This document shows positions 8,571-16,313 of a stretch of DNA of 64,000 nucleotides, piece by piece. How positions within the stretch are numbered: the stretch's first letter is position 1; each line of letters opens with the position of its first letter. A program made the translations under genes and the position numbers. This stretch comes from Cohnella thailandensis. Lineage in GTDB: Bacteria > Bacillota > Bacilli > Paenibacillales > Paenibacillaceae. The notes under the pieces were generated by a model. The model had not been told where the DNA came from. It did not search any database and saw nothing but the letters and a program-made list of their open reading frames with translations. The stretch covers positions 1-64,000 of the forward strand of contig NZ_JACJVQ010000020.1 of assembly GCF_014212135.1 (NCBI RefSeq). Direction: 5' to 3'.

Positions 8571-10236
8571 AGTCGTTATCGTGGATGACGAGATGATCGT
8601 CCGGCACGCGGTGCGGTCGTTGATCCGGTGGGAAGGCAGCCGGTTCGAGTATGCGGGATCGGCCGCGAACGGAGTCGCCGCCCTGGAGCTCGTGAACCGG
8701 CTTGGCGCCGATATCGTCATCACGGATATGAAGATGAACGAGATGGACGGCTTGGAGCTGATCAAGCAGCTGCAGTCGGGCGGCTTCGCGGGGGAAGTGC
8801 TTGTTCTGAGCAATTACAACGATTTCGATCTGGTGCGCGAGGCGCTCAAGCGCGGAGCCCACGACTATATGCTCAAGCTGACGCTGAAGTCGGAGCAGTT
8901 CATGCAGGTACTCGAGGAGATGGCGAGCAAGCTCGACGAAAAGCGGGCCTACGCGCCGAATGGCCGAGCCCGGACACAGGCTGAAGCGCCGGATGGCTCG
9001 GGAGGAAGGAGGGAAGCGCGCGAAGCGGCGGGAACTCGGGATTTAATGGCCGATCCCGATTGGACGGCCCGCATGAATCGGATACTGCAGCAGATGGAGT
9101 CGAGCGGTGAGCATCCGGATCCGAGCGAGGAGGAGGAGCTTGCGGCTTATTTCGCGGCGCGCGCGGGAGCGTGCTGCTATCCGTTCTATTATTATTTGCA
9201 AGAGAACGATAAGGCCGAGTGCTCAGCGGTCAATCATCGCGAGACATTGCTTAAGCTGGCGGACGGCTTGTTCCCGGGTCATCGCGACTTGTTCGTCGTA
9301 ACCGCTTCCCCGCGCCGCTTCTTGCTGGTGGTTGCCTGCCCGAGCCGATCGATCGAGCCGGAGGAAGCCGCCCGGCGAATGATTCGGCTCTCGAAGATGT
9401 ACTACAACCTGGATGCCAACGTTATCTACGGGGAGCCCGCAACCGGCGGCGAGAAGCTGCTGGAACAGCTGCGGCTCTGCAGGCAAGCGGATCAGCTGCG
9501 CTTCTATTCGTCCCGTCAGGAAGGCTTCTGTTCCAATGAGGTGACGGTCGCTGACGGGCACGAAGGCTTCCGGGAAGCCGAGACGAAGCTGCGAGATACT
9601 CTGCGCAGAACGAGCGGGTTCGCGATCGAGCTGTGGATGGAGAGCGCCCTCCTCCTCGTGGAAGCGGCGGCTAAGTTCTCGATTCGTCCTTACGTTCTCA
9701 AACGGGCCATCGCCGGCGGCATCTGGGGAGTGGCCAACGCTCCGATCCTCGGCGAGGGGCTGACGTGGAACGAGAAGCCTTGGATCGAGAGGGCGGAGGC
9801 GGCGGAATCCGACTCGCAACTGATGCTTCTGATCCGGGAGCTGTCCGAAGAGGTCATGGGTCTGCTGGAGAAGACGGCCGCTCTGCCGGCGACCCGGGAG
9901 GAGGTTCGCCAGGCTATCTCGTACCTGGAGAAGCACTTCGCGGAACGGATCTTCATCTCGGAGGTGGCCAGCCATGTCGGCTTGTCGGAGCCGTACCTGT
10001 GCCAAGTGTTCAAAGCCGAGACGGGCACCAGCATCCTGACCCGGCTGAACGAGATCCGAATGGCCCGGGCGTACGAGCTGCTCGCCTCCGGCAAATACCT
10101 TATCAAACAAGCGGCGATCGAGGTGGGCATTCCGGACCCGTTCTATTTCAACCGCCTGTTCAAGAAGCGCTTCGGCATCGCTCCCAAGAACGTGAAGAAG
10201 AGACAGGAGAAGATGGACGATTTTAAGATGCCGTAG
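8563..10236 (+). CDS. YesN-type response regulator, AraC DNA-binding domain (locus I)
   Basis: The receiver domain (residues 1-120) has DD8-9 and the phospho-acceptor D55 in IVITDMKMNEMDG. The conserved lysine is in YMLKLTLK, without the usual following proline. A long middle region of unknown role is followed by the AraC helix-turn-helix pair from about residue 445 (SEPYLCQVFKAETGTS and DPFYFNRLFKKRFG). The start is ATG at 8563 behind GGGAGGAGG; an upstream in-frame ATG at 8542 is less likely. The probable targets are the two similar promoters at 10219-10360 and 14377-14500. Its last codons contain one of the boxes shared by both promoter regions. Confidence 0.92.
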   Translation: MYKVVIVDDEMIVRHAVRSLIRWEGSRFEYAGSAANGVAALELVNRLGADIVITDMKMNEMDGLELIKQLQSGGFAGEVLVLSNYNDFDLVREALKRGAHDYMLKLTLKSEQFMQVLEEMASKLDEKRAYAPNGRARTQAEAPDGSGGRREAREAAGTRDLMADPDWTARMNRILQQMESSGEHPDPSEEEELAAYFAARAGACCYPFYYYLQENDKAECSAVNHRETLLKLADGLFPGHRDLFVVTASPRRFLLVVACPSRSIEPEEAARRMIRLSKMYYNLDANVIYGEPATGGEKLLEQLRLCRQADQLRFYSSRQEGFCSNEVTVADGHEGFREAETKLRDTLRRTSGFAIELWMESALLLVEAAAKFSIRPYVLKRAIAGGIWGVANAPILGEGLTWNEKPWIERAEAAESDSQLMLLIRELSEEVMGLLEKTAALPATREEVRQAISYLEKHFAERIFISEVASHVGLSEPYLCQVFKAETGTSILTRLNEIRMARAYELLASGKYLIKQAAIEVGIPDPFYFNRLFKKRFGIAPKNVKKRQEKMDDFKMP

Positions 10237-10360
10237 ATAAAAGAGATAGGTTCGCCGGAGGAAAAGGAAAGGCGGCGTTTTCCCGCGAACGCGAGCGTAA
10301 AATCGTCCATGAACATCCTTTTAATTGTTCATTTGGCCCGCGCCCCTTGGGTCCTATAAT
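10219..10360 (+). promoter_or_regulatory. Locus I promoter A with repeated operator
   Basis: The -10 box TATAAT is at 10355-10360, preceded by a poor -35 (TTTGGC), which suggests activator dependence. The 64 bases 10297-10360 match 14437-14500 without gaps at about 51 positions by eye. The most conserved part is TAAAATC-N-TCCATGAACATCC, followed by GTTCATTTGGCC. Half-sites GTCCAT (10305) and GTTCAT (10327) are 22 bases apart. An additional shared box, CGATTTTAAGATGCCG, is at 10218-10233 inside the end of the regulator gene. It probably drives the binding-protein gene under control of the locus I regulator. Confidence 0.65.
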
Positions 10361-10390
10361 GAAATCAATCAACCGAAAGGGGTCATCCGA

Positions 10391-11860
10391 TTGATCAAAC
10401 CAAAGAAATGGTCCGCCGTCGCTTCCGTCTTGACCGTATCGGCACTGTTCATGGCCGGGTGCGGCAACGGCAACGACAACAACGCTTCTGGCCCAACTCC
10501 TTCCGCTTCCGAATCCGCTTCGACCTCTCCCTCTCCTTCGGAGGCATCGCCATCGGCCGCTTCTCCTTCGCCGAGCGAATCGGAGCCAGCGAAGACGTTC
10601 GACAACCCGGAGCTGAACATCGCGGTGTTCCAGGGCGGCTACGGCCGGGAATACTGGGATAGCGTCGCCGAGGAGTTCATGAAGGATTACCCCGGCACCA
10701 AGATCAACATCACGGCAAGCCCCAAGATCGCCGAGCTCGTTCGGCCGAAGATCGTCGCCGGCAACCCGCCGGACTTCATGTACATCGCGGGCAGCGACAA
10801 TACGCCGATCCTGGACGGCCTTATCAAGGATAAAGCGCTTCTCGATTTGACGGACGTATTCGAAGGGGCGGGAGCGGACGGAACGCCGCTCAAGAACAAG
10901 ATTCTGCCCGGCGTCCTGGAAGCCCGATCGAACTCTCCTTACGGAGACGGGAAAATCTATCTTGCTCCTTACAACTTCGGAGTGATGGGGCTGTGGTACA
11001 ACAAGGCGCTGTTCGACGGCAAGGGAATCGCGACGCCGAAGACGTGGGAGGAGCTGTTCGCGAGCGCGGCGGTCGCCAAGGAGAACGGCCGGGCGCTGTT
11101 CACTTACCAAGGGCTGTATCCCGGCTACCTGGAGGAGATGATCGTTCCCGCCATCTACGGTGCGGGCGGCCAAGCCGCACTGGATCAATTCTTCAATTAC
11201 GATCCGGAATTCTGGAAGAGCGACGTCTACAAGAAGGTATGGGGCTTGCTGGAGAGAATCGCGACGGACGACAACGCTCTGATGAAGGGGACCGTCGCCC
11301 TTAACCATACGCAATCGCAAACCGCCTTCCTGCAAGGCAAGGCGATGTTCATCCCGAACGGCACCTGGTTCGAGGACGAGATGAAGGACGCGCCTCGCGA
11401 AGAAGGGTTCCAGTTCGGCTTCTTGGGCGTGCCGGCTCTCGATGCGGGCGGCCAAGTGATGGCGCTCACGAGCGTGGAGCAGATGGTCATTCCGGCCAAG
11501 GCGAAGAACCCGGAGCTGGCCAAGGCGTTCCTGCAATACCTGTATAGCGAGAAGAGCATCAAGCTGAACGCCGAGAAAGCCAAGGGCGTCCTCGCGGTCA
11601 CCGGAGCTCCGGACCTGGCCAAGGAGTTCCTCTCGGAGACGACCTACAATATCTACAAAGCAGTGGACAGCGGCATGATGGCCGTGAGCGGTTCGTTTAA
11701 GCCGGTGGCGAAGGGAAGCAAGTACAACCCGAGCGACGAGGTTTACAAGCCGATCTCCTCGATCATGAGCAAGCAACTGACGCTGGATGCGTACAGCGAG
11801 AAGCTGTACAAAGTGTATAGCGAGATCAAGCAAGAGCTGGAAGCCAGCGGGGCGCAGTAA
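10391..11860 (+). CDS. Sugar ABC transporter solute-binding lipoprotein (locus I)
   Basis: This extracellular binding protein (family 1 solute-binding fold) should capture an oligosaccharide and deliver it to the permeases at 14536-16267. It has a signal peptide with lipobox LFMAGC, then a Ser/Pro/Glu-rich linker, then motifs such as PKIVAGNPPDFMYIAG and the C-terminal helices typical of the fold. The start is TTG at 10391 with GAAAGGGG upstream, giving 489 residues. It is separated from its permeases by a terminator and the beta-helix gene, but both units have the same promoter type, which restores co-regulation. The ligand is unknown; nearby enzymes suggest a galactose- and fucose-containing oligosaccharide. 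Confidence 0.9.
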   Translation: MIKPKKWSAVASVLTVSALFMAGCGNGNDNNASGPTPSASESASTSPSPSEASPSAASPSPSESEPAKTFDNPELNIAVFQGGYGREYWDSVAEEFMKDYPGTKINITASPKIAELVRPKIVAGNPPDFMYIAGSDNTPILDGLIKDKALLDLTDVFEGAGADGTPLKNKILPGVLEARSNSPYGDGKIYLAPYNFGVMGLWYNKALFDGKGIATPKTWEELFASAAVAKENGRALFTYQGLYPGYLEEMIVPAIYGAGGQAALDQFFNYDPEFWKSDVYKKVWGLLERIATDDNALMKGTVALNHTQSQTAFLQGKAMFIPNGTWFEDEMKDAPREEGFQFGFLGVPALDAGGQVMALTSVEQMVIPAKAKNPELAKAFLQYLYSEKSIKLNAEKAKGVLAVTGAPDLAKEFLSETTYNIYKAVDSGMMAVSGSFKPVAKGSKYNPSDEVYKPISSIMSKQLTLDAYSEKLYKVYSEIKQELEASGAQ

Positions 11861-11887
11861 GCCCGTAAACGAAAATTTACAAACCGT

Positions 11888-11930
11888 GGAAACCTGCCGC
11901 AGGAGTGGACATCGGCAGGTTTTCCTTTAT
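11888..11930 (+). terminator. Terminator after the locus I binding-protein gene
   Basis: AACCTGCCG pairs with CGGCAGGTT around a 13-base loop and is followed by TTCCTTTATT. It ends the binding-protein transcript, so the following gene needs its own promoter. Confidence 0.8.
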
Positions 11931-11940
11931 TCGAGGGATG

Positions 11941-11958
11941 TGTAAACGCTACCATAAT
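11941..11958 (+). promoter_or_regulatory. cre-like CcpA site and -10 upstream of the beta-helix gene
   Basis: TGTAAACGCTACCA (11941-11954) fits the cre consensus TGWAANCGNTNWCA at 13 of 14 positions and overlaps a possible -10, CATAAT (11953-11958). A repressor there would block the promoter. The 204-base leader after it (11959-12162) has a short GACTC/GAGTC stem and several unused Shine-Dalgarno-like runs, but no gene. Confidence 0.55.
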
Positions 11959-12162
11959 AAGAGGGCGGAGCAGTCGACTCGGTTGCTCCCATTCCAGAGG
12001 AGGTGGAGTCGAGAGCAGGAGGTCAACTTCCAGCAAGTAAAGCGAGGTGATAAGACAGCGGCTTCCTAACGGGTGAAGTCACAATCCCAACTTACCAAGT
12101 TTAACCAGGACAATTTCGTATCTCATCCGATCTCTTCCTTCATGATGAATATGGGAGGTTTA

Positions 12163-14301
12163 ATGATGACAAGAAGAATAAGCGGACTATTATCGATGGC
12201 GCTGCTGTTCGGCTTGCTGATCGGAATCGGAACGGCGCCGACGGCGGATGCCGCCGGAACGACCTATTACGTCGACTCTGCGGCGGGATCGGACACGAAT
12301 AACGGCACGTCGGAGAGCGCGCCTTGGAAGTCGCTCGCCAAGGTAAACGCGACGACGTTCCAGCCCGGCGACCAGATCCTGTTCAAGTCGGGAGGATCGT
12401 GGAACGGCCAGCTATGGCCCAAGGGGTCCGGCGCGGCTGGCTCGCCGATCAAGATCGATAAGTACGGCGGCACGGCGCTCCCGATCATCAACGGCGGCGG
12501 CGCGGCCCGGGATTATCAAGCGACAGGGGCCGTCATGCTGCGGAACCAGGAGTATTGGGAGATCAGCAACCTCGAGGTGACCAACGACGATAACTTCAAC
12601 GTCGACCTGACGACGGTTACTTACTCGAACGGCAAGCCGTCCAACATTCGCGACGGCATCCTGGTCGTGCTCGACACGAACCAGGTTCCGGCCGGCGGCG
12701 ATACGGTCATGGACCACATCTACATCCACGACAATTACATCCACGATGTCGACAGCCCGAACCAATGGCCGAACCAATACGGGAACGCTTCGTTTAACGG
12801 CGGCATCATGTTCTACGTCATCGGGGCGCTTAAGGCCAACATGACCTTCAACGACGTCCGGATCGAGAACAACACGATCGAGAAGGTCGACCTGCTCGCC
12901 ATCGCCAACTTCAACTACACGACGACGACGGCGTTCCAGGACGAGATCGGCCCGTACAACCTGTGGCAGACCAACATCTATATCGGCCATAACTACATGC
13001 GCAACATCGGCCAAGGCGCGATCGACATCTGCGACGCGATGAACGCCGTCGTCGAATACAACGTCGTGGACGGCTGGTCGAAGCGCTACAACGCCGAGAG
13101 CGCCGGCATCTATCCGTGGAAGTCGACCAACGTCACCTTTCAGAACAACGAGGTATACGGCGGTCCGACGACGACGGGAGCCAACAACGGGGACGGAACG
13201 GCTTTCGACTTCGACTCCCCCAACACGAACATCGTCTATCAATTCAACTATACGCACAACAATCCGATGGGCTGGATGTCGTACCTCGGCCGCAGCAGCA
13301 ACAACATCGCCCGGTACAACATCAGCGACGACAATGCCGCCTACCTGATCAAGTTCGGTTGGTTCGACGTCGATACGTCGGCCGCGTACTTCCTCAACAA
13401 CGTGTTCATCTACAACGGGTCCGTCACGAAGTTCACCAATTCCAACGCGAATCTGGCCTCTACCTACTTCAAGAGCGTGCCCTATTACTTCTACAACAAC
13501 GTGTTCTATGACAAAGGCACGCCGTCGTCGTCCTTCTGGGCGAGCGGCCCGACGGCTTACGGAACGGCGGTGTTCCGCAACAACGCGTTCTACGTGACGG
13601 CCGGCAGCCATGCCGCGGGCGAGCCGAGCGATCCGGCCAAAGTCATCTCGCCGCCGCAGATGGTCAACCCCGGGCAGGCCCCGACGGCGGGAGCGAACGG
13701 CTTCACGAGCGGCGCGACCGTGTGGGACGGCTACAAGCTGCAGTCGACATCGCCGCTGATCAACGCGGGACTCAACGTTCCGCAGCTGGGCACGAAGGAT
13801 TTCTACGGCAACGCGTTGTTCAACGGCAGCGCGCCGGACATCGGGGCGTTCGAGTCTACGGTAACCGGAGGCCCGACGGGGCCGGTATCGGTTGCCGTCG
13901 GAGGCACCGTCACCGCCAGCTCGACGAGCAGCCCGTCCGGCGAAGAGAAGGAGAAGGCGTTCGACGGCAACACGTCGACCAAGTGGCTCATCACGACGAG
14001 CACGGGCTGGATTCAGTACAAGTTCGCGACCGGCGTCTCCCATGCCGTCACCTCCTACAAGGTGACCTCGGCGAACGACGTTCCGACGCGCGACCCGAAG
14101 AATTGGACGCTGCAAGGCTCGAACAACGGCACGACGTGGACGACGCTCGACACCCGGACGAACGAGACGTTCGCCAGCCGGTTCCTGACGAAGACGTACA
14201 CCTTCGCCAACACGACCGCTTACTCCTACTATCGGTTCAACGTGACGGCGAACGGCGGCGCCGCGCAGCTTCAGCTAGCCGAGATCGGCCTCTATACGTA
14301 A
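12163..14301 (+). CDS. Secreted parallel beta-helix protein with F5/8-type C domain
   Basis: This is probably an extracellular polysaccharide lyase or hydrolase that supplies locus I with oligosaccharides. A signal peptide ends at TADAA (about residue 32). The mature protein starts YYVDSAAGSDTNNGTS, the usual opening of right-handed beta-helix (pectate-lyase-like) proteins, and has many Asn-rich rungs such as IHDNYIHDV and IENNTIEKV. From about residue 579 to the end there is a discoidin-like carbohydrate-binding domain (SGEEKEKAFDGNTSTKWL). The start is ATG at 12163 or 12166 behind GGGAGG; upstream in-frame starts lack a good site. It has 712 residues, its own promoter and a cre site. The catalytic class (pectate, rhamnogalacturonan or other) cannot be assigned by eye. 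Confidence 0.82.
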   Translation: MMTRRISGLLSMALLFGLLIGIGTAPTADAAGTTYYVDSAAGSDTNNGTSESAPWKSLAKVNATTFQPGDQILFKSGGSWNGQLWPKGSGAAGSPIKIDKYGGTALPIINGGGAARDYQATGAVMLRNQEYWEISNLEVTNDDNFNVDLTTVTYSNGKPSNIRDGILVVLDTNQVPAGGDTVMDHIYIHDNYIHDVDSPNQWPNQYGNASFNGGIMFYVIGALKANMTFNDVRIENNTIEKVDLLAIANFNYTTTTAFQDEIGPYNLWQTNIYIGHNYMRNIGQGAIDICDAMNAVVEYNVVDGWSKRYNAESAGIYPWKSTNVTFQNNEVYGGPTTTGANNGDGTAFDFDSPNTNIVYQFNYTHNNPMGWMSYLGRSSNNIARYNISDDNAAYLIKFGWFDVDTSAAYFLNNVFIYNGSVTKFTNSNANLASTYFKSVPYYFYNNVFYDKGTPSSSFWASGPTAYGTAVFRNNAFYVTAGSHAAGEPSDPAKVISPPQMVNPGQAPTAGANGFTSGATVWDGYKLQSTSPLINAGLNVPQLGTKDFYGNALFNGSAPDIGAFESTVTGGPTGPVSVAVGGTVTASSTSSPSGEEKEKAFDGNTSTKWLITTSTGWIQYKFATGVSHAVTSYKVTSANDVPTRDPKNWTLQGSNNGTTWTTLDTRTNETFASRFLTKTYTFANTTAYSYYRFNVTANGGAAQLQLAEIGLYT

Positions 14302-14376
14302 TGGCGCCAGCCGCCGCCGGACGAATTTCGTTAGGCGGCGGTCTCATCCCGCTCTCCCGGCACCGCGTCGACCTGT

Positions 14377-14500
14377 ACGATTTTAAGATGCCGATGGCTT
14401 GGCGCCGATTGGCTTTAGGACCGACCGCTCCGCCGCTTAAAATCCTCCATGAACATCCGGTTTTTTGTTTATTTGGCCGGCAGCCCTTCGAACCTATAAT
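14377..14500 (+). promoter_or_regulatory. Locus I promoter B, near-copy of promoter A
   Basis: The -10 box TATAAT is at 14495-14500, with TAAAATCCTCCATGAACATCC and TTATTTGGCC upstream, matching promoter A. The accessory box ACGATTTTAAGATGCCG is at 14377-14393, about 64 bases from the core against about 84 in promoter A, a difference near two helical turns. GATTTTAAG and CTTAAAATC (14436-14444) form an inverted pair here. The promoter should drive the permease-GH35-GH29-foldase operon. Confidence 0.65.
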
Positions 14501-14535
14501 GAGATCATCTTACCGAGAGGGGCATAGGCACCGCC

Positions 14536-15426
14536 ATGAGGATGAAGATGAACACGAGACGCAAGCTTTTTATCGCAGCCTGCCTGCTGCCGGGGCTTCT
14601 CTTATTTTCTCTGTTCAAGGTGTATCCGACGATCCAGATTTTCCACAAATCGCTTTACCTATGGACCGGACTCGGCGACAAGCCCAAATTCGTCGGTCTG
14701 GGCAACTTCAAGGACATGTTCCGGGACGACACGTTCCTGCTCGCCCTCCGCAATACGGGATTCCTGATGCTGATCATCCCCGTTCTAACGCTGCTGATCG
14801 CGCTGATCAACGCCTCGATCCTGACCAAATCCAAGCTGAAGGAACGCTCCTTCTACCGGACCGTTTTCTTCTTCCCGAGCATTCTGTCGTTCGTCGTCAT
14901 CGCGATCCTCTGGTCGTTCATTTACCATCCGACGATGGGCTTCCTCAATTCGGGTCTCGAAGCGGTCGGATTGGGCGATTGGGCGCTGCCTTGGCTCGGG
15001 GATCAACGGACGGTGCTGTGGGCGCTTGCGGTCACGCTGATCTGGCAGGCGGCCGGCTATTACATGGTCATGTACATGGCCGGGATCGACGCCATCTCTC
15101 CCGAGCTGTACGAAGCGGCGGAGCTCGACGGGGCGACCAAGCTTCAGCAATTCCGGCGAATCACGGTCCCGATGCTCTGGGAGATCATCCGGGTGACGAT
15201 CATCTTCAGCATCAACGGCGTACTCAGCATCAGCTTCATTATCGTGTCGATCATGACCGCGGGAGGTCCCGACCGGCATTCGGAGGTCGTCATGACTTAC
15301 TTGTACGGCCAAGCGTTCACGAACTCCAACTTCGGCTACGCGATGGCGATCGGCGTGTTTATCTTTATCGTGTCCATGCTGCTTGCCTTGCTGAGCAACA
15401 AGCTGACGGAGAGGGGGACGGAATAG
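14536..15426 (+). CDS. ABC sugar transporter permease, MalF/UgpA type (locus I)
   Basis: One of the two membrane subunits of the importer. The 296-residue protein has six predicted membrane segments, the first near residues 10-30. Its cytoplasmic EAA loop, YEAAELDGATKLQQFRRITV (about 191-210), contacts the ATPase. The start is ATG at 14536 with GAGAGGGG about 13 bases upstream, a rather long spacing. Only one base separates its stop from the next permease. No ATPase gene is present, so an MsmX-type subunit from elsewhere is inferred. Confidence 0.92.
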   Translation: MRMKMNTRRKLFIAACLLPGLLLFSLFKVYPTIQIFHKSLYLWTGLGDKPKFVGLGNFKDMFRDDTFLLALRNTGFLMLIIPVLTLLIALINASILTKSKLKERSFYRTVFFFPSILSFVVIAILWSFIYHPTMGFLNSGLEAVGLGDWALPWLGDQRTVLWALAVTLIWQAAGYYMVMYMAGIDAISPELYEAAELDGATKLQQFRRITVPMLWEIIRVTIIFSINGVLSISFIIVSIMTAGGPDRHSEVVMTYLYGQAFTNSNFGYAMAIGVFIFIVSMLLALLSNKLTERGTE

Positions 15427-15427
15427 C

Positions 15428-16267
15428 ATGACGGCTATCAAAACGGGGATCGGACGGACGCTGCTGCGTCTCTTCCTTCTCGCTCAAGCTGCCGCGGTCG
15501 TGTACCCTCTGCTCTGGAACATTCTGGCTTCGATCAAAACGAATACCGAAATCATGGACAATCCCTGGAGGCTGCCAAGCGGCTTCGAATGGAGCAATTA
15601 CGTTCATGCGTTCGCCACGGCCCGTATCGGCGATTACATGCTCAACTCGGTGGCGGTCGTTCTGCTGTCGATGGCGCTTCTGCTGGCGGCCGCCGTTCCA
15701 TCCGCGTATGTGCTTGGACGCATGAGGTTCCGGGGACGCTCGTTTTTTACGAACTTTTACATGGCGGGGCTTTTTATCGGGGGCGTCTACATTATCGTTC
15801 CGCTTTTTATCCTGATGAACGACCTGCGCATGCTCGACAATCGGTTCTGGCTCAGCGCGGTTTACGCGACCGGCAGCCTTCCGTTCTCGATTTTCCTGTT
15901 GACGGGCTTCATGAAGTCGATTCCGCACGATTACGAGGAGGCGGCGATGATCGACGGCTGCGGCTACTTCGGCACGCTTGTACGGGTTATCATTCCGATG
16001 GCGAGACCGGGAATTATCACCTTGATCGTGTTCGGTTTCTTCGATTTCTGGAACGAGTACGTGCTGGCGATGACGTTCCTGACGAGCGACGCCAAGAAAA
16101 CGATTCCCGTAGGCCTCTCGAACCTGATGCAGATCCAGCAGTACGCGACCGATTGGGGTTCGCTGTTCGCCGGGCTCGTTATCGTCCTTGCGCCGACTAT
16201 CGCCGTGTACGCGCTGCTGCAGCGCAAGCTGACCGACGGAATGATGCTGGGAGGAGTTAAGGGGTAA
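15428..16267 (+). CDS. ABC sugar transporter permease, MalG type (locus I)
   Basis: The second membrane subunit, 279 residues and six predicted segments, with EAA loop YEEAAMIDGCGYFGTLVRVI. It ends with MLGGVKG, a C-terminus typical of MalG-type permeases. The ribosome site (GGAGAGGGGG) lies within the end of the preceding gene, so the two are translationally coupled. The GH35 gene follows after 46 bases in the same operon. Confidence 0.92.
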   Translation: MTAIKTGIGRTLLRLFLLAQAAAVVYPLLWNILASIKTNTEIMDNPWRLPSGFEWSNYVHAFATARIGDYMLNSVAVVLLSMALLLAAAVPSAYVLGRMRFRGRSFFTNFYMAGLFIGGVYIIVPLFILMNDLRMLDNRFWLSAVYATGSLPFSIFLLTGFMKSIPHDYEEAAMIDGCGYFGTLVRVIIPMARPGIITLIVFGFFDFWNEYVLAMTFLTSDAKKTIPVGLSNLMQIQQYATDWGSLFAGLVIVLAPTIAVYALLQRKLTDGMMLGGVKG

Positions 16268-16313
16268 GGAGTCGAAGGATTAGAATAGACGACGGGGGAA
16301 AAGGGGAGACATC

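Noticed and set aside
10223..11833. Long open frames on the opposite strand of GC-rich genes, such as 536 codons here and 567 codons at 12412-14115
   Set aside because: They mirror the reading frame of the binding-protein and beta-helix genes, have low-complexity Arg/Val-rich translations and no ribosome sites.
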